From assembly GCA_030151225.1 (NCBI GenBank), contig JASLEG010000038.1, positions 1 to 14,276 of the forward strand: a DNA stretch of 14,276 nt. The letters run 5' to 3'. The position numbers and the translations under genes are program-made. This document shows, piece by piece, positions 1 through 6,198 of this stretch. Under the pieces are notes generated by a model that made no database searches, was not told where the DNA came from, and saw only the letters and a list, made by a program, of their open reading frames with translations. The first letter of the stretch is position 1. The number at the start of each line of letters is the position of its first letter. The DNA comes from Burkholderia sp. GTDB taxonomy: Bacteria > Pseudomonadota > Gammaproteobacteria > Burkholderiales > Burkholderiaceae.

Positions 1-328
1 GGATCAGCGCGCCGCGCGCGCTGGGCCGGATCGTGCCGGCCGGCTCGGCCGAGCGGCGTTCGGCCAGCGACATCACCGCCTTCGCGGCGGCCACCAGCTC
101 GCCGGCATGGCGCAACACCTCCAGGCCCTCGTCGCTGAGCCGCAGCTTGCGCGTGCTGCGCAGGATCAGCCGCGTGCCGAGCGCACGCTCCAGCCGCGCG
201 ATCGAGCGGCTCACCGCCGAGGGCGTCGAGCCGAGCCGGCGCGCGGCCTCGGAGAAGCTGCCGGCTTCCGCGACCTTGACGAAGGTCGCCATCTCGTCCA
301 TCAGCGGCGGAATCTGATTTGTGCTCAC
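1..328 (-). CDS. LysR-family transcriptional regulator, N-terminal part (cut by window edge)
   Basis: A DNA-binding regulator; only the first 109 residues are inside the window and the effector-binding domain lies beyond the left edge. Read on the minus strand, the protein shows the classical LysR winged helix-turn-helix: a helix starting MATFVKVAEAGSFSEAARRL (residues about 13-32), the recognition segment STPSAVSRSIARLERALG (about 34-51), then LILRSTRKLRLSDEG and the start of the linker helix. I chose the GTG at 328 because an AAGGA Shine-Dalgarno lies about 10 nt upstream. The in-frame ATG codons at 301 and 292 lack one and would trim the residues before the first helix. It is divergent from the amidotransferase gene at 442, an arrangement in which LysR proteins often control the neighbour. 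The target is not determinable from the sequence. Confidence 0.9.
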   Translation of the reverse strand, partial: MSTNQIPPLMDEMATFVKVAEAGSFSEAARRLGSTPSAVSRSIARLERALGTRLILRSTRKLRLSDEGLEVLRHAGELVAAAKAVMSLAERRSAEPAGTIRPSARGALI

Positions 329-358
329 GGGGAACAGGTCCTTGCTCGGTCGCGCGTA

Positions 359-387
359 TTATCGGCCGGCGCCCGGCTGCGTACAAT
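359..387 (+). promoter_or_regulatory. Candidate sigma-70 promoter for the amidotransferase gene
   Basis: TACAAT at 382-387 is a 5/6 match to the -10 consensus and sits 17 nt after TTATCG (359-364), a poor -35. Transcription would start near 394, giving a leader of about 48 nt that consists almost entirely of the 11-bp repeats. It lies in the 113-bp gap between the divergent LysR and amidotransferase starts, where a LysR protein would bind. The weak -35 fits an activator-dependent promoter, but that is inference. Confidence 0.35.
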
Positions 388-397
388 CGGCGCACCC

Positions 398-441
398 GAT
401 TCACTGCGGATTCTCTGCCGATTCCCTGCCGACTTCCCTCG
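398..441 (+). repeat. Four imperfect 11-bp tandem repeats abutting a start codon
   Basis: Four consecutive 11-mers read GATTCACTGCG, GATTCTCTGCC, GATTCCCTGCC and GACTTCCCTCG (398-408, 409-419, 420-430, 431-441). The array ends on the base before the ATG at 442. The middle two differ at a single base; the last copy is the most diverged. There is no purine-rich Shine-Dalgarno within it, so this short leader is unusual both in repetition and in lacking a ribosome binding site. Confidence 0.7.
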
Positions 442-1176
442 ATGAACAAACCGATCCTGATCGTCATCACCGGCGAGACCTTCGCCTCGATTAGCGCGGC
501 CCACGGCGATTTCGCCGACTGGATCGAGGCGGGCCTCGCCGCGAGCCCGCTGCCCGGCCTCGCGATCGAACGCTTCGACGCGCGCGGCGAGGCTGCCTTG
601 CCGGATGCGGACAACTACGCCGGCATCGTGCTGACCGGCTCGCATGCGATGGTGACGGCGCGGGAGCCCTGGAGCGAACGGCTCGGGCATTGGCTGGCCG
701 ATTGCGCGGCGCGGGGCGTCACGCCGATGCTGGGGATCTGCTACGGGCATCAGCTGCTGGCCCAGGCGCTCGGCGGCGAGGTGGGCGATCGCCGCGACCG
801 GCGCTTCGAGATCGGCACGGTGTCGATCGGGCAGCGCGCCGAGGCGGCGGGCGATCCGCTGTTCGCGGCGCTGCCCGCGCGCTTCGACGCGCAGGTGGTG
901 CATTACCAGTCCGTGCATCGGCTGCCGCCGGGCGCGCGCCTGCTGGCCGCCAGCGACACCGATCCCTGCCAGGCGTTCCGCCATGGGCAGGCCTGCTGGG
1001 GCGTGCAGTTCCACCCGGAATTCCCGCTGCCGGCGATTGAGCAGTACCTCGCGATCCTGCGCGTGCAGCCCGGCGCGCACGGCGCCGATGCCTTGCCGCC
1101 GCAAGTGCGCCTGGCATCCACGCCCGAGGCATTCGCCTTGCTCGCGCGCTTCGCGCGTTTGTGCCTGCCGGCCTGA
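442..1176 (+). CDS. Class I glutamine amidotransferase-like protein (GuaA-N type)
   Basis: A stand-alone glutamine amidotransferase domain of 244 residues, related to the N-terminal half of GMP synthase. Visible catalytic features are the nucleophile elbow GICYGHQLLA with Cys100, and GVQFHPEF with His191 and Glu193, which complete the Cys-His-Glu triad; TGSHAMV at 65-71 fits the oxyanion strand. Family members release ammonia from glutamine or act on gamma-glutamyl compounds; the acceptor here is unknown because no synthetase domain or partner gene is present. The ATG at 442 is preferred over the upstream ATG at 319, which would overlap the LysR start and translate through the predicted promoter. 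No clear Shine-Dalgarno precedes it. It is cytoplasmic, with no signal peptide. It converges with the DeoR gene, 33 bp away. Confidence 0.88.
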   Translation: MNKPILIVITGETFASISAAHGDFADWIEAGLAASPLPGLAIERFDARGEAALPDADNYAGIVLTGSHAMVTAREPWSERLGHWLADCAARGVTPMLGICYGHQLLAQALGGEVGDRRDRRFEIGTVSIGQRAEAAGDPLFAALPARFDAQVVHYQSVHRLPPGARLLAASDTDPCQAFRHGQACWGVQFHPEFPLPAIEQYLAILRVQPGAHGADALPPQVRLASTPEAFALLARFARLCLPA

Positions 1177-1185
1177 ATGCGCCGG

Positions 1186-1202
1186 GCGCCGGGGCTCGGC
1201 GC
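1186..1202. terminator. GC hairpin between convergent genes
   Basis: GCGCCG (1186-1191) and CGGCGC (1197-1202) form a 6-bp stem with a 5-nt loop in the 33-bp gap between the stop codons of the amidotransferase (1176) and DeoR (1210) genes. Neither side has a T-tract, so it is at best a weak or Rho-assisted terminator. Confidence 0.25.
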
Positions 1203-1209
1203 TACCGCT

Positions 1210-1980
1210 TCACGCTTCCCGCGCCGCGCATTCCACCGTCACCTCCTCGTGCTGCGCGAAACGCGCGAGCAGGGCCGGGTCGGCCTGCGCGTCGGTGAGC
1301 AGGGTCCAGCGGCGCGCCAGCGGCGTCCAGTGCTGCTGGCTGGCGCGCTCGAGCTTGTTCGAGGTCACCAGCACCAGCACCTGGGCCGCCTGCGCGGCGA
1401 TGCATTCCTTCAGGAAGGCCTGCTCGGCCGAGGCCTCGCACAGGCCGCGGCCGGCCACCACGCCGTCGGCGCCGAGGAAGGCCTTGTCGAAGCTCACGCG
1501 CGACAGCGCCAACTGCGCGATCGGTCCGAGCGTGCTCATGCTCGAGGGCCGCACGTCGCCGCCGATCAGGGTCACGCGCAGTTCCGCCGCGGCCAGCGTG
1601 GCTAGCGCCAGCAGGTTGTTGGTCACCACGTGGATATCGCGGCGCCCCGCCAGGCAGCGCGCCAGCGCCGCGGTGGTGGTGCCGCCGTCGAGGAAGATCG
1701 TGTCGCCGTCCTGCACGTGCCGCGCGGCCGCGCGCGCGATCGCCGCCTTCTGCTCGCGAAAGCTCTCGCGCCGCGTGTCGAGCGATTCCTCGGGCTCGTG
1801 CGCGCCCACCGAGGCGGCGCCGCCGTAGGTGCGCAGGATGCGGCCTTCGTCGGCCAGCGCGCGCAGGTCCCGGCGCACGGTGGCCTCGGACATGCCGAAA
1901 TGCTCGCAGAGCGCGGCCACGTCGTTCATGCCGGACAGCACGGCCTTGAGCATCGCCTCGCGGCGTTTCTCGACTTTCAT
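1210..1980 (-). CDS. DeoR-family transcriptional repressor of the acid-sugar operon
   Basis: A 256-residue DeoR-type sugar-phosphate-responsive repressor, of normal family length. The N-terminal winged helix (about 5-57) includes MSEATVRRDLRALADEGRI and TYGGA, the DeoR signature. The C-terminal sensor domain (about 75-245) has an isomerase-like phosphosugar fold with DGGTTT (98-103), TNNLLA (120-125), GGDVR (140-144) and FLGADGV (168-174). I chose the ATG at 1980 because AGGAG precedes it at 6 nt; a longer reading from 2067 adds 29 low-complexity residues without a binding site. It is divergent from the permease-kinase-dehydrogenase operon, and the shared 258-bp region carries repeated palindromes. 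It most likely represses that operon and itself until a phosphorylated pathway intermediate releases it; the ligand identity is inferred. Confidence 0.92.
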   Translation of the reverse strand: MKVEKRREAMLKAVLSGMNDVAALCEHFGMSEATVRRDLRALADEGRILRTYGGAASVGAHEPEESLDTRRESFREQKAAIARAAARHVQDGDTIFLDGGTTTAALARCLAGRRDIHVVTNNLLALATLAAAELRVTLIGGDVRPSSMSTLGPIAQLALSRVSFDKAFLGADGVVAGRGLCEASAEQAFLKECIAAQAAQVLVLVTSNKLERASQQHWTPLARRWTLLTDAQADPALLARFAQHEEVTVECAAREA

Positions 1981-2077
1981 GAAGCTCCTGTGTGGTGTGG
2001 CGATGGCGAGCGCCAGTGTAGCGGAGCCGCCGCCGGCGCCGCTTGCCCGGCGGGGCCGGACCGGCACGCGCGCCGCT

Positions 2078-2217
2078 TGATCGATGTGCGCACTCTGGCG
2101 CTGTTTTTTGATCGATTCGATCAGGGTATTCCCGTGTGAACCCGAGATTGCGACAAATTGAGGCAGCCGTTACACTCCGATCTGATCGAATCGATCAAAT
2201 TATGATCGATTCAAACA
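2078..2217. promoter_or_regulatory. Operator array with four TGATCGAW-type sites
   Basis: The 15-bp perfect palindrome TGATCGATTCGATCA occurs at 2109-2123. Its exact reverse complement is at 2183-2197. A 13/15 match lies at 2203-2217 and an 11/15 match, with the left half intact, at 2078-2092. Site starts are separated by 31, 74 and 20 bp, close to 3, 7 and 2 turns of B-DNA, so all sites face the same side of the helix. The array lies between the divergent DeoR and permease genes and is the obvious binding target for the DeoR repressor, probably with looping. The repeats are seen directly; the binding protein is inferred from position. Confidence 0.8.
2148..2176 (+). promoter_or_regulatory. 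Sigma-70 promoter of the permease-kinase-pdxA2 operon
   Basis: TTGCGA (2148-2153) and TACACT (2171-2176) are separated by exactly 17 nt, each matching the consensus at four of six positions. Transcription would start near 2183, the first base of the perfect operator 2183-2197, with the third site at 2203 just downstream. A repressor bound there would block initiation and early elongation. Confidence 0.55.
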
Positions 2218-2238
2218 AAACTGCCAGCGGAGACAGGG

Positions 2239-3243
2239 ATGGCCCAGATTCACATCAAGCGCGCCGTGGAGCGCGTGCCCGGCGGGATGATGATCGTCCC
2301 CTTGCTGATCGGCTCGCTGATCGCCACCTTCCTGCCGGACATGCCGAAGTTCTTCGGCTCGTTCACCAATGCGCTGTTCACCGGCTCGCTGCCGATTCTC
2401 GCGGTGTTCTACGTCTGCATGGGCGCGAGCATCGACGTGAAGGCCACGCCCTACCTGCTGCGCAAGGGCGGCGCGCTGTTCGTCACCAAGGTCGGCACCG
2501 CGATCGTGGCGGGCGTGGTGCTCGGCCACTTCCTCGGCGAGCAGCCGGTCTCGTCGGGCCTGTTCGCGGGCATTTCCACGCTGGCCGTGGTGGCCGCCAT
2601 GAACGACACCAACGGCGGCCTCTACATGGCCCTGATGGGCCAGTACGGCCGCTCGGAGGACGTCGGCGCCTACACCATCATGTCGCTCGAGTCGGGCCCG
2701 TTCCTGACCATGGTGACGCTGGGCGTGGCCGGCCTCTCGGCGTTTCCCTGGCCGACCCTGGTGGGCAGCATCCTGCCGCTGGCGATCGGCATGCTGCTTG
2801 GCAACCTCGATCGCGAGATGCGCGCCTTCCTCGGCCGCGCGGTGCCGGTGATGATCCCGTTCTTCGCCCTGGCGCTGGGCGCCGGCCTCGACCTGCACAA
2901 GGTCTGGCAGGCCGGCCTGCTGGGCATCGTGCTGGGCGTGGCGGTGGTGATCGTGACGGGCGTGCCGCTGTTTTTCGCCGACCGGCTCACCGGCGGCACC
3001 GGCGTGGCCGGCGTGGCGGCGGCCAATACCGCGGGCAACGCGGCGGCGGTGCCGGCGCTGATCGCCGCGGCCAATCCGGTGTACACCGAGGCGGCCAGGA
3101 CCGCCACGCTGCTGGTGGCGGCCTGCGTGGTGGTGACCGCGATCGTCTCGCCGATCCTGACCGCCTCGGTGGCCAGGCGCGTGGGCGGCAAGTCCGGCGC
3201 GGCGAGCCAGGATGGCGGCACGGCCGGCGAGGGCGCGCGATGA
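2239..3243 (+). CDS. kdgT: KdgT-family 2-keto-3-deoxygluconate-type acid-sugar permease
   Basis: An inner-membrane secondary transporter of 334 residues with about ten hydrophobic segments, in the KdgT family of proton symporters for 2-keto-3-deoxygluconate and related sugar acids. Diagnostic stretches are the amphipathic start VERVPGGMMIVPLLIGSLI (about 10-28), MGASIDVK (61-68), the highly conserved MNDTNGGLYMALMGQYG (121-137) and AANTAGNAAAVPALIA (261-276). The start at 2239 follows GGAGA at short spacing. It is the first gene of the operon and ends in ATGA, so the kinase start overlaps its stop by 4 bp and translation is likely coupled. Given the downstream kinase and PdxA2, the real substrate is more probably a four-carbon acid such as D-threonate or D-erythronate than ketodeoxygluconate; that is inference. 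The symbol follows the family name. Confidence 0.9.
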   Translation: MAQIHIKRAVERVPGGMMIVPLLIGSLIATFLPDMPKFFGSFTNALFTGSLPILAVFYVCMGASIDVKATPYLLRKGGALFVTKVGTAIVAGVVLGHFLGEQPVSSGLFAGISTLAVVAAMNDTNGGLYMALMGQYGRSEDVGAYTIMSLESGPFLTMVTLGVAGLSAFPWPTLVGSILPLAIGMLLGNLDREMRAFLGRAVPVMIPFFALALGAGLDLHKVWQAGLLGIVLGVAVVIVTGVPLFFADRLTGGTGVAGVAAANTAGNAAAVPALIAAANPVYTEAARTATLLVAACVVVTAIVSPILTASVARRVGGKSGAASQDGGTAGEGAR

Positions 3244-4541
3244 GGGCCTCGGGACTGCTGATCGTGGCCGACGACTTGTCGGGCGCGGCCGATTGCGCGA
3301 TCGCCTTCGCGGCGGCGGGGCGGCGCACCGTGGTCTCGCTCGATGCGAGCGCGCCGGCGCGGCCGGCGGCGGTGCTTGCGATCGACACCGATACGCGCCG
3401 GCTGGCCCCGGCCGAGGCGGCGCGGCGCGCGGCCGACGCCTGGCACGCGCAGCGCGCGCCGGGCCGGCGGCTCTACAAGAAGATCGATTCGACCTTGCGC
3501 GGCAACTGGGCCGCCGAAGTGGCCGCGCTCGCCGCGCTGGCCGGCCCGGCCATCGTGGCGCCGGCGTTTCCGGCCACCGGCCGCGGCGTGATCGATGGCC
3601 GCGTGCTGGTGCGCGGCGTGCCGCTCGAGGACACCGAAACCTGGCAGCTCGAACATGCGGGGCGCGACGCCGCGCTGCGCGCGCTGCTCGAGGGCGCGGG
3701 CCTTCGGGTCGAGCAGGTCGGGCTCGAGGTGCTGCGCGGCGATCCGCAGCGCATCGTCGCGATGCTGGCCGCGGCGGCCGCCGAGGGCGGGCGCGCGATC
3801 GTGGTCGACGCCGAGACGAGCGAGGACCTGGCACGGCTGGCGCGCCTCACGGCCGCGCTCGACACGCCGTTCTTCTGGGTCGGCTCGGGCGGGCTGTCGC
3901 GCGAGCTGGCGGCCTTGCCCGGGCTGTTCGACGCCGATGCCGCGGCCGGCTCGGAATCGGAAGCCGAAGCCGAAGCCGAAGCCCGATCCGCCGAGGCCGC
4001 GAGCGTCGTCGCCTCCGGCCCGCTGCTGACCCTGGTCGGCAGCCTCTCGGCGATTTCCGAGCGCCAGTGCGCGCTGCTGCGTGCCGAGGCCGGCATCGCC
4101 GAGTTCATCGTGCCGCCGGCGGTGCTGCGCGAGGGCGCGACGCACGCGCAATGGCCCGCCTGGCACGAGCGGATCGGCGCCTGCCTGCGCGGCCGGCAGG
4201 ACGCGATCGTGCGCATCGGCCGCGACGCGGCCTTCGATCCCGCCGAGGGCGCGCTGCTCTCCGGCGCGCTGGCGGCCCTGGTGGCGCCGCACGTCGAGGG
4301 CCTGGGCGGCCTGATCGTGACCGGCGGCGAGACCGCCCGCGCGATGCTGGGCGCCGCGCGCATCGGCGCGCTGGAGCTGGCCCGCGAGATCGAGGCCGGC
4401 GTCGCGCTGGGCCGGCCCGCCGACGGCCGCGGCCCGCATGTCGTCACCAAGGCCGGCGCGTTCGGCACCGAACACGCGCTGCTGGGCGCCTACCGGCACC
4501 TGCGCGGCGAACCCGCTGCGCTCGTGCGCGACGGCGCCTGA
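3240..4541 (+). CDS. dtnK: DUF1537 four-carbon acid sugar kinase (D-threonate/D-erythronate kinase type)
   Basis: An ATP-dependent kinase of 433 residues that phosphorylates the 4-hydroxyl of a four-carbon aldonic acid. The N-terminal substrate domain shows LLIVADDLSGAADCA (6-20), YKKIDSTLRGN (79-89) and APAFPATGRGV (107-117). The C-terminal nucleotide domain shows LLTLVGSLSAISERQ (262-276), GGLIVTGGETA (356-366) and GPHVVTKAGAFGT (398-410). These are the hallmarks of DUF1537, shown in earlier work to be sugar-acid kinases. The ATG at 3240 overlaps the permease stop as ATGA. The partner PdxA2 directly downstream favours D-threonate or D-erythronate as substrate, hence the tentative symbol; the specific epimer cannot be read from sequence. 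Oddity: an acidic Glu-Ala repeat linker at 238-254 between the two domains, encoded by a GAAGCC hexamer array. Confidence 0.88.
   Translation: MRASGLLIVADDLSGAADCAIAFAAAGRRTVVSLDASAPARPAAVLAIDTDTRRLAPAEAARRAADAWHAQRAPGRRLYKKIDSTLRGNWAAEVAALAALAGPAIVAPAFPATGRGVIDGRVLVRGVPLEDTETWQLEHAGRDAALRALLEGAGLRVEQVGLEVLRGDPQRIVAMLAAAAAEGGRAIVVDAETSEDLARLARLTAALDTPFFWVGSGGLSRELAALPGLFDADAAAGSESEAEAEAEARSAEAASVVASGPLLTLVGSLSAISERQCALLRAEAGIAEFIVPPAVLREGATHAQWPAWHERIGACLRGRQDAIVRIGRDAAFDPAEGALLSGALAALVAPHVEGLGGLIVTGGETARAMLGAARIGALELAREIEAGVALGRPADGRGPHVVTKAGAFGTEHALLGAYRHLRGEPAALVRDGA
3960..3983 (+). repeat. In-frame GAAGCC hexamer repeat (four perfect copies)
   Basis: Four tandem GAAGCC units (3960, 3966, 3972, 3978), preceded by a related GAATCG, encode (Glu-Ala)4 at kinase residues 241-248, in the linker between substrate and nucleotide domains. 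Because the unit is six bases, slippage would lengthen or shorten the linker without breaking the frame. Confidence 0.85.
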
Positions 4542-4577
4542 AACCCTTCAAGCCTTCACCCCTGAACGAAACACATC

Positions 4578-5579
4578 ATGAGCAACTATCTCCCCGTAAT
4601 CGGCATCACGATGGGCGACGCGAGCGGCGTGGGCCCCGAGGTCGTGGTCAAGAGCCTCGCGCATGAATCGGTCTACCGGCAATGCCGGCCGCTGGTGATC
4701 GGCGACGCGCGCCGCCTGGCGCGCGCGATCGAGATCGTCGGCGGCCGGGCCACGGTGCGCCGCGTCGACGACGCCACCGAGGCGCGCTACGAACCCGGCA
4801 CGATCGACTGCATCGACCTCGGCCTGATCCCCGACGAACTGCCGTTCGGCCAGCTCTCGCCGGTGGCGGGCGACGCCGCCTACCGCTACATCGCGCGCGC
4901 GGTCGAGCTGGCGCAGGCCGGCCGGATCGACGCGATCTGCACCGCGCCGCTCAACAAGGAAGCGCTGCACGCGGGTGGCCACAAGTTCCCGGGCCACACC
5001 GAGATGCTGGCGCACCTGACCGGCGTCGAGGAGGTGTCGATGATGCTGGTGGCGCCGCAATTGCGCGTGATCCACGTCACCACCCACATCGGCATCATCG
5101 ACGCGATCCGCAAGATCGAGCCGGGCCTGGTGCAGCGCACGATCGAGCGCGGCAACGCCACGCTGATCAAGGCCGGCATCGCGCGGCCGCGCATCGGCGT
5201 GTGCGGGATCAATCCGCATGCGGGCGAGAACGGCCTGTTCGGCTACGGCGAGGAAGAGCAGAAGATCATCCCGGCGGTCGAGCTGCTGCAGGCGCGCGGG
5301 CTCGACGTGACCGGCCCGCTGCCGGCCGACACGCTGTTCTATCGCGCCGGGCGCGGCGACTTCGACCTGGTGGTGGCGATGTATCACGACCAGGGCCACG
5401 GCCCGGTGAAGGTGCTGGGCCTGGAGGCGGGCGTCAACGTCACGGTCGGGCTGGAGGTGGTGCGCACCTCGGTCGACCACGGCACCGCCTTCGACATCGC
5501 CGGCAAGGGCATCGCCGACGAGGGCAGCATGCTCGAGGCGCTGCGCCAGGGCGCCGAGCTGGCCACGCGCCGCCACTGA
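4578..5579 (+). CDS. pdxA2: PdxA2-type 4-phospho-D-threonate/erythronate 3-dehydrogenase
   Basis: An NAD-dependent, metal-requiring oxidative decarboxylase of the PdxA family, 333 residues, full length. By family comparison the metal ligands are His170 (VTTHIGIID), His214 (GINPHAGENG) and His270 (AMYHDQGHGPVK); the phosphate/substrate-binding KFPGHTEMLA (136-145) and RTSVDHGTAFDIAGKG (296-311) are also intact. Biosynthetic PdxA acts in vitamin B6 synthesis. Placement 36 bp after a DUF1537 kinase and a permease, under a DeoR repressor, indicates the catabolic paralogue that converts 4-phospho-D-threonate (or -erythronate) to dihydroxyacetone phosphate and CO2. The ATG at 4578 starts a typical PdxA N-terminus (PVIGITMGDASGVGPE), although its Shine-Dalgarno is poor. 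It is the last gene of the operon; two hairpin terminators follow. Confidence 0.9.
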   Translation: MSNYLPVIGITMGDASGVGPEVVVKSLAHESVYRQCRPLVIGDARRLARAIEIVGGRATVRRVDDATEARYEPGTIDCIDLGLIPDELPFGQLSPVAGDAAYRYIARAVELAQAGRIDAICTAPLNKEALHAGGHKFPGHTEMLAHLTGVEEVSMMLVAPQLRVIHVTTHIGIIDAIRKIEPGLVQRTIERGNATLIKAGIARPRIGVCGINPHAGENGLFGYGEEEQKIIPAVELLQARGLDVTGPLPADTLFYRAGRGDFDLVVAMYHDQGHGPVKVLGLEAGVNVTVGLEVVRTSVDHGTAFDIAGKGIADEGSMLEALRQGAELATRRH

Positions 5580-5699
5580 GCGGCGCGGCAACGCAATACC
5601 GGGCGCTCGCGCCCGTCTCCCGCACGGCCGGCTCGCTCTCCCCTGCGCGCGCCGGCGGGCATCGCCACGAGTCGCGCGTGCGCGTCTCGACCTCGGCAA

Positions 5700-5735
5700 G
5701 AGGGCCTGCACCGAACGGTGCAGGCCCTCCTTTCT
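5700..5735 (+). terminator. Rho-independent terminator of the acid-sugar operon
   Basis: A perfect 13-bp stem (5700-5712 pairing with 5717-5729; left arm GAGGGCCTGCACC) with a GAAC tetraloop is followed by CTTTCT. It lies 120 bp after the pdxA2 stop. The U-tract is interrupted but the stem is very stable. Confidence 0.75.
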
Positions 5736-5797
5736 CGTGCAGGCATTTCCGATTCGGGTTGCCGACCGACCGGATGCTTGGCAGCTCGGGACACGAG

Positions 5798-5838
5798 ATG
5801 GCGAGCCCGTGAGCGCACTCACGGCTCGCCATTTTTTT
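5798..5838 (+). terminator. Second strong hairpin terminator with T7 tract
   Basis: ATGGCGAGCCCGTGAG (5798-5813) pairs with CTCACGGCTCGCCAT (5818-5832), 15 bp with a single bulged base and a CGCA loop, followed by an unbroken run of T to 5838. It acts for plus-strand transcription, backing up the first terminator before the opposing tautomerase gene. In the minus direction no T-tract follows the stem, so it is a weaker terminator for the tautomerase. The 271-bp gap 5580-5850 holds nothing else that I can support. Confidence 0.85.
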
Positions 5839-5850
5839 CGTTTCGCGCCG

Positions 5851-6096
5851 TCAGCCTTCGCGCGCCGGCTCCGCCGCGCCGAACTTCGCGGCGATCATCG
5901 CCTCGCTCGGCTGCATGCCGCCGAGGCTCCACAGCGACGGCGCGCTCTCGTCGATGCGCACCCACACCGACGAACGGAACGACGGATCGCCACGCCCCTC
6001 GATCTCGACCATCAGATCGGTGATGCGGCCGAGCAGCTCGGATTTCTGGGCATCTGAGAGAATGCCCCGGATCGTGTTGACCTGAACGTACGGCAT
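5851..6096 (-). CDS. 4-oxalocrotonate tautomerase-like enzyme
   Basis: A small cytoplasmic tautomerase of 81 residues. It begins Met-Pro-Tyr-Val-Gln-Val: after Met removal the N-terminal proline is the general base that defines the tautomerase superfamily. The beta-alpha-beta pattern is visible as YVQVNTIRG, then the helix DAQKSELLGRITDLMVEIEG (15-34), then SSVWVRIDE (42-50), with the family-like WSLGGMQPSEAM after it. It is slightly longer than the 62-residue classic enzymes and would assemble as an oligomer. GGGAG lies a few bases before the ATG at 6096. Physiological substrate unknown; members ketonise 2-hydroxymuconate or act on phenylpyruvate-like enols. It is divergent from an HxlR regulator, suggesting induction by an electrophile or aromatic compound (inference). 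Confidence 0.87.
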   Translation of the reverse strand: MPYVQVNTIRGILSDAQKSELLGRITDLMVEIEGRGDPSFRSSVWVRIDESAPSLWSLGGMQPSEAMIAAKFGAAEPAREG

Positions 6097-6154
6097 ACGA
6101 CACTCCCGGCAAGGTGAAGCGGGTGGATGAAGGGAAAACGACGTGGCAACCGAT

Positions 6155-6180
6155 CTGAGTCTTAAAATCAGACTCAGACT
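6155..6180. promoter_or_regulatory. Inverted-repeat operator around a TAAAAT -10 element
   Basis: CTGAGTCT (6155-6162) and AGACTCAG (6170-6177) are perfect 8-bp inverted arms around a 7-bp spacer, TAAAATC. TAAAAT (6163-6168) is a 5/6 match to a sigma-70 -10 element for the HxlR gene, so a dimer on the arms would cover the polymerase melting site. CAGACT is also repeated directly at 6169-6174 and 6175-6180, giving a third half-site. It lies in the 102-bp gap between the divergent tautomerase and HxlR genes. Confidence 0.7.
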
Positions 6181-6198
6181 AGCATCAGAGGACGAAGC

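Noticed and set aside
1981..2067. N-terminal extension of the DeoR protein by 29 residues
   Set aside because: AGGAG precedes the ATG at 1980 at ideal spacing and the protein then starts as usual for the family.
2136..3239. Long open frame upstream of and in frame with the DUF1537 kinase, which would give an 801-residue protein
   Set aside because: The first 368 residues are low-complexity Arg/Gly/Ala sequence in the wrong frame of the permease gene; the kinase begins cleanly at 3240 with an ATGA overlap.
2200..4499. Minus-strand open frames of 544 and 609 residues opposite the permease and kinase
   Set aside because: They show the Arg/Ala/His-rich composition typical of antisense frames in GC-rich genes, no domain, and overlap two well-supported genes.
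5601..5614. GGGCGC-TC-GCGCCC inverted repeat after pdxA2 as a terminator
   Set aside because: Only about five pairs once a loop is allowed and no T-tract; the hairpins at 5700 and 5798 are far better candidates.
5737..6057. Plus-strand open frame of 106 residues over the tautomerase gene
   Set aside because: Antisense to the tautomerase, whose Met-Pro start, ribosome binding site and fold pattern are clear.
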